From positions 62,001 through 126,000 of the forward strand of contig JACAEM010000003.1 in the NCBI GenBank assembly GCA_013388855.1: DNA of 64,000 nucleotides. Direction: 5' to 3'. The notes beneath the pieces were generated by a model. It saw nothing but the letters and a program-made list of their open reading frames with translations, was not told the DNA's origin and did not search any database. Positions within the stretch are counted from its first letter, which is position 1. Every line of letters begins with the position of its first letter. This stretch comes from Chloroflexota bacterium (lineage in GTDB: Bacteria; Chloroflexota; Anaerolineae; Anaerolineales; Villigracilaceae). Of this stretch, positions 61,369 through 64,000 are shown piece after piece. Both the position numbers and the translations under genes were made by a program.

Positions 61369-61374
61369 ATTGTA
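61369..61374 (-). promoter_or_regulatory. Leaderless -10 box of the lipoate-ligase-family gene
   Basis: Reverse-strand TACAAT, 6 bases, then the ATG at 61362. Confidence 0.5.
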
Positions 61375-61431
61375 CCAAGATGGAGGGTGGCTGGTTATAA
61401 TCCTGTCACTTCACTATGAAAAGGGATAATC

Positions 61432-62319
61432 ATGACAATTTTTGCACGGATAATGACGATGTTTTTGTTGTTCAGTTTATTGGCGGGATGTGCATCGGCA
61501 ACGCCGACCTCCGAACCCATTGAAATTGAAAATACTCCTTCTCCGGTTCCGTCTGCCACCCGTGAGCCGACAATAACCCCGGAACCCTCCTCAACAACAG
61601 ACTTGATCGAGAGTCCCGTTCCTTCGTCCACCCTTGCCACGGGGCAACACGCGTTCTTCTCGGAGGCGGCGGAGAGAAATTACCTGCTCTTTCTGCCCGC
61701 TGGGTATGGCAAGGATCCTCAGAAACAGTGGCCATTGATCCTGTTTCTGCACGGCTCCGGGACAATTGGCACGAACATCGACATCCTCAAGTACGAGGCT
61801 TTGCCGCAGATTCTTGAGTTTACCCCCGATTACCCGGCAATTGTTCTATCCCCGCAGTTGACTGGCGAGGATGGGGAGGAATTCTGGACTCGCGAAAAAG
61901 TGGCAGAGTCTGTGTTCACCTTGTTGGATGAGGTGCAATCTGCCTATTCTGTGGATTCCAAACGGGTCTATTTGACCGGGGTCAGCCTCGGCGGATATAG
62001 CACATGGGCATTCGGGTTGCAATACCCGGAACGTTTCGCCGCGCTCGTGCCTGTGATGGGTTTCTTTGGCGATTTCTCCGGTTTCTTCGTCCCCGATACT
62101 ATCTGTAACTTGAAGGATGTACCTGTTTGGGCATTCCACGGGGCGCAGGACCCTATCGTGCCGCTTTCGGCGGAGGAGGACGTGGTCAATGCGTTGAAAG
62201 CCTGCGGCGGCAATGTTCAGTTCACCGTCTACCCGGACGGCGACCATGACATCAGCGGGCGGGTATATAACCATAATCCCGAACTGTTGGAGTGGCTGTT
62301 GGCTCAATCGTTGGAATGA
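61432..62319 (+). CDS. Alpha/beta-hydrolase lipoprotein (esterase-like)
   Basis: 295 residues. Lipoprotein signal FLLFSLLAGCAS and Thr/Pro linker, then an alpha/beta hydrolase related to PHB-depolymerase-like esterases: LFLPAGYGKD, PLILFLHGSGTIG (oxyanion), LTGVSLGGYSTWAFG with the nucleophile Ser, GAQDPIVP with Asp, and DGDHDI with His. All triad members are present. Surface-anchored; substrate unknown. AAAAGGGA precedes the ATG. Confidence 0.9.
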   Translation: MTIFARIMTMFLLFSLLAGCASATPTSEPIEIENTPSPVPSATREPTITPEPSSTTDLIESPVPSSTLATGQHAFFSEAAERNYLLFLPAGYGKDPQKQWPLILFLHGSGTIGTNIDILKYEALPQILEFTPDYPAIVLSPQLTGEDGEEFWTREKVAESVFTLLDEVQSAYSVDSKRVYLTGVSLGGYSTWAFGLQYPERFAALVPVMGFFGDFSGFFVPDTICNLKDVPVWAFHGAQDPIVPLSAEEDVVNALKACGGNVQFTVYPDGDHDISGRVYNHNPELLEWLLAQSLE

Positions 62320-62368
62320 CGGCCTGAAAAAATTCTGAGTAAATAACCTTATATTTGAATAAAGAAAG

Positions 62369-62407
62369 AAGGCAGGGATACGGGAATACCGTGCCTCTGC
62401 CTCTTCA
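62369..62407. terminator. Probable bidirectional terminator
   Basis: GGCAGGGATACGG pairs imperfectly with CCGTGCCTCTGCC. On the minus strand it is followed by TTCTTTCTTTATTC, so it can end the htrA transcript as well as the esterase one. Confidence 0.7.
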
Positions 62408-62427
62408 AAATGTTCCTCGAATCTACT

Positions 62428-63576
62428 TTACGATCGTTTTGCCTCCCCCAATGTGATCTGAACCTGCATTTTCTTTCCATTTCGCAGGATCGTCAGCGTG
62501 ATCTGGTCGCCAGGCTGAAAGGTGAAGAGAGTGTTGACGTACGAGTGGGTTTCGTCCAATGCCACATCGCCAACCTTGACGATGATATCGCCCTGCTGCA
62601 AGCCCGCCGCGCTGGCAGGACTGTTCTCCACAACCTTCATGATATAAACGCCCCACTCTGCGGGTAGGTTGTACCGGGCGGCGATGTCAGGGGTGATGGG
62701 CTGGAAACTGATTCCCATGTACGGGCGGGCGAAGTATCCCTTTTGGATGATTTGTTGGGCGATGGCTTGCGCTGTGTTGACGGGGATGGCGAAGCCAAGT
62801 CCCTCCGCCACATCGCCGCTGTTTGTGCTGCGGACGACGAGGGTGTTGATCCCGATCACCTCTCCGGCAAGGTTGACGAGCGGTCCGCCCGAGTTGCCGT
62901 GGTTGATTGCCGCGTCGGTCTGGATCAGATCTTCCATTTGGTATCCGTTACCGGTGTCGATCGAACGCCCGGTTGCACTGACCACCCCCACGGTCACGGT
63001 GTTCTTGAAGTTGCCGAGCGGCGACCCGATGGCGATCACCGATTCGCCCGGGTCGAGCGCATCCGAATTCCCCAGGGGAGCGACCGCGGGCACCGCCCCG
63101 TCTGTTTTCAGCACTGCGATATCGGAATACAGGTCGGTGCCGACGATGACGGCCTTTTGCTCAGTGCCGTCTGAAAGGATGATGCTGACTTCCTTTGTGC
63201 CCTCCACCACGTGGTTATTGGTGAGAATGTAACCCTGGTCGCTGATGAAGACGCCGCTTCCACTCACGGTCTGGTCGCCGGTGGGACCGAAGAATGTCAT
63301 CTGACCTGGAATCGTCCCCACGACGGTTACGACCGCCGGCCCAACCCTCTGCACAGACTGGGTGATGGCGGTTTCGATATCCGTGTTGTTGAGGACAAAC
63401 GTCTGGTCGGTGCCCGTATTTTCGGCGGGGAGGATCTCCTGGATGGGTTCAGGCAGGCTGTTCCTTTCCTGGATGGCGCGGTACACTGCCGCGCCGCCCG
63501 CCACCGCTCCACCAAGAGCCGACACACCGGCGACGATACCGATAAACAGTGTGTACAAAACTTTTTTCAATGACAT
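62428..63576 (-). CDS. htrA: HtrA/DegP-type serine protease with PDZ domain
   Basis: 382 residues. One N-terminal membrane anchor (IGIVAGVSALGGAVAGGAAV), a trypsin-like domain with His122 (LTNNHVVEG), Asp152 (YSDIAVLK) and Ser229 (GNSGGPL), and one C-terminal PDZ domain (GVYIMKVVENSPASAAGLQQ). Degrades or refolds damaged envelope proteins outside the membrane. AAAGGAGG is an ideal Shine-Dalgarno. Confidence 0.95.
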   Translation of the reverse strand: MSLKKVLYTLFIGIVAGVSALGGAVAGGAAVYRAIQERNSLPEPIQEILPAENTGTDQTFVLNNTDIETAITQSVQRVGPAVVTVVGTIPGQMTFFGPTGDQTVSGSGVFISDQGYILTNNHVVEGTKEVSIILSDGTEQKAVIVGTDLYSDIAVLKTDGAVPAVAPLGNSDALDPGESVIAIGSPLGNFKNTVTVGVVSATGRSIDTGNGYQMEDLIQTDAAINHGNSGGPLVNLAGEVIGINTLVVRSTNSGDVAEGLGFAIPVNTAQAIAQQIIQKGYFARPYMGISFQPITPDIAARYNLPAEWGVYIMKVVENSPASAAGLQQGDIIVKVGDVALDETHSYVNTLFTFQPGDQITLTILRNGKKMQVQITLGEAKRS

Positions 63577-63673
63577 TTGTGCCTCCTTTATTCCGAAAAA
63601 ATTCTAGCCTCAGAGTATGACAGGCAAATTAAAGAATTGTGTATAAACTGTGTTAAATTTCTGAATCTAAACT

Positions 63674-63679
63674 TATAAT
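63674..63679 (+). promoter_or_regulatory. -10 box upstream of the right-edge gene
   Basis: TATAAT with a weak TGTTAA 17 bases upstream; about 45 bases before the ATG at 63725. Confidence 0.4.
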
Positions 63680-63724
63680 TGAGGCTGGTAAAAGGATGGA
63701 ATCACCCGATGTGGAGTATATGTC

Positions 63725-64000
63725 ATGAGTACCTTTCTGAGTGATCTATTGAACAATGATTTGTCGGTTATCCTGGCAGGTGTATTGGGCGGTTTTCTTG
63801 GATTGCTTTTGTCCTATAAGCTGATTGGCAAAATGATCCGCATGATTGGGACTGCAACCGGCGAAATTTCGTCATTCCTGTCGGAGGAACGGGTCGAAAT
63901 CGCCGGCAAAGCCGATGCGCAGACTACCATCCAGAGTCCCATTACAAAGACCTCGTGCGTGTTGTGGCAGGTCGCAGTGGCGGAAAGACGCAGTTCCGGG
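63725..64000 (+). CDS. GIDE-like membrane protein, 5' part (runs off right edge)
   Basis: The first 92 codons. A membrane helix (VILAGVLGGFLGLLLSYKLI) is followed by VEIAGKADAQTTIQSPITKT and SCVLWQVAVAERR, the pattern of bacterial homologues of the GIDE/Mulan domain. Function in bacteria is unknown; the RING part of eukaryotic homologues is usually absent. GGAG precedes the ATG. Confidence 0.6.
   Translation, partial: MSTFLSDLLNNDLSVILAGVLGGFLGLLLSYKLIGKMIRMIGTATGEISSFLSEERVEIAGKADAQTTIQSPITKTSCVLWQVAVAERRSSG

Overview
The window looks like a chromosomal segment of an Anaerolineae-type Chloroflexota (Chloroflexi) bacterium. This rests on gene content and protein style: proline/threonine-rich linkers after lipoprotein or membrane anchors, several YkuD L,D-transpeptidases, SpoVS, TPR and lamin-tail surface proteins, a PknB-like kinase, and no outer-membrane genes. 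By eye GC is moderate to high, with AT-richer stretches at about 27-34 kb and inside the lamin-tail gene. No rRNA, tRNA, CRISPR array, transposase or prophage was seen.

Layout: the left edge holds the 5' end of gyrA (minus). Then come a tight operon of three radical SAM enzymes (650-4273), a HAD phosphatase, recG, coaD and a coiled-coil protein; an SMP-30 lactonase with CorA; a degraded transporter; a LuxR-DUF805 fusion; and a YqhA protein. A minus-strand cell-wall block (13.2-19.1 kb) carries four L,D-transpeptidases and an amidase. Next are a GT39-like glycosyltransferase, flavin reductase, AMMECR1 and a large TPR protein. Vitamin B6 genes pdxST face a divergent MocR/PdxR regulator (25-28.2 kb). 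A GntR-slipin-SdpI-ABC-DUF4177 operon (28.4-32.5 kb) follows, with two parS-like palindromes in and next to it. The middle holds a second GT39-like protein, an orphan histidine kinase, dnaN, a five-repeat DUF5671-like membrane protein, oligoendopeptidase F, a rhodanese lipoprotein with an in-frame TGA, VOC and cupin proteins and glutamate dehydrogenase. The right third has a Ser/Thr kinase, pyrD, NUDIX, DinB, a DNA methyltransferase, a lamin-tail protein, spoVS, a DnaA-box-rich intergenic region (candidate oriC, 52.5-52.8 kb), an ElyC/SanA protein, twin Flp-type pilins too short for ordinary gene finding, a phosphonate/phosphite-type ABC transporter with two binding proteins, DUF4230, a lipoate/biotin ligase family protein, an esterase, an HtrA protease and a truncated GIDE-like gene.

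How it fits together: gyrA, dnaN, two parS-like sites and a DnaA-box cluster all point to the origin-proximal part of the chromosome. The envelope is a recurring theme (L,D-crosslinking, amidase, ElyC, SdpI/ABC module, surface lipoproteins). A recurring regulatory trait is a -10 hexamer placed 6 nt (rarely 7-9) before the ATG, implying leaderless transcripts for many first genes, while downstream genes use Shine-Dalgarno sites. The most unusual items are the candidate selenocysteine rhodanese, the three-radical-SAM operon with no recognisable substrate, the candidate oriC/parS region, and the widespread leaderless-promoter pattern.
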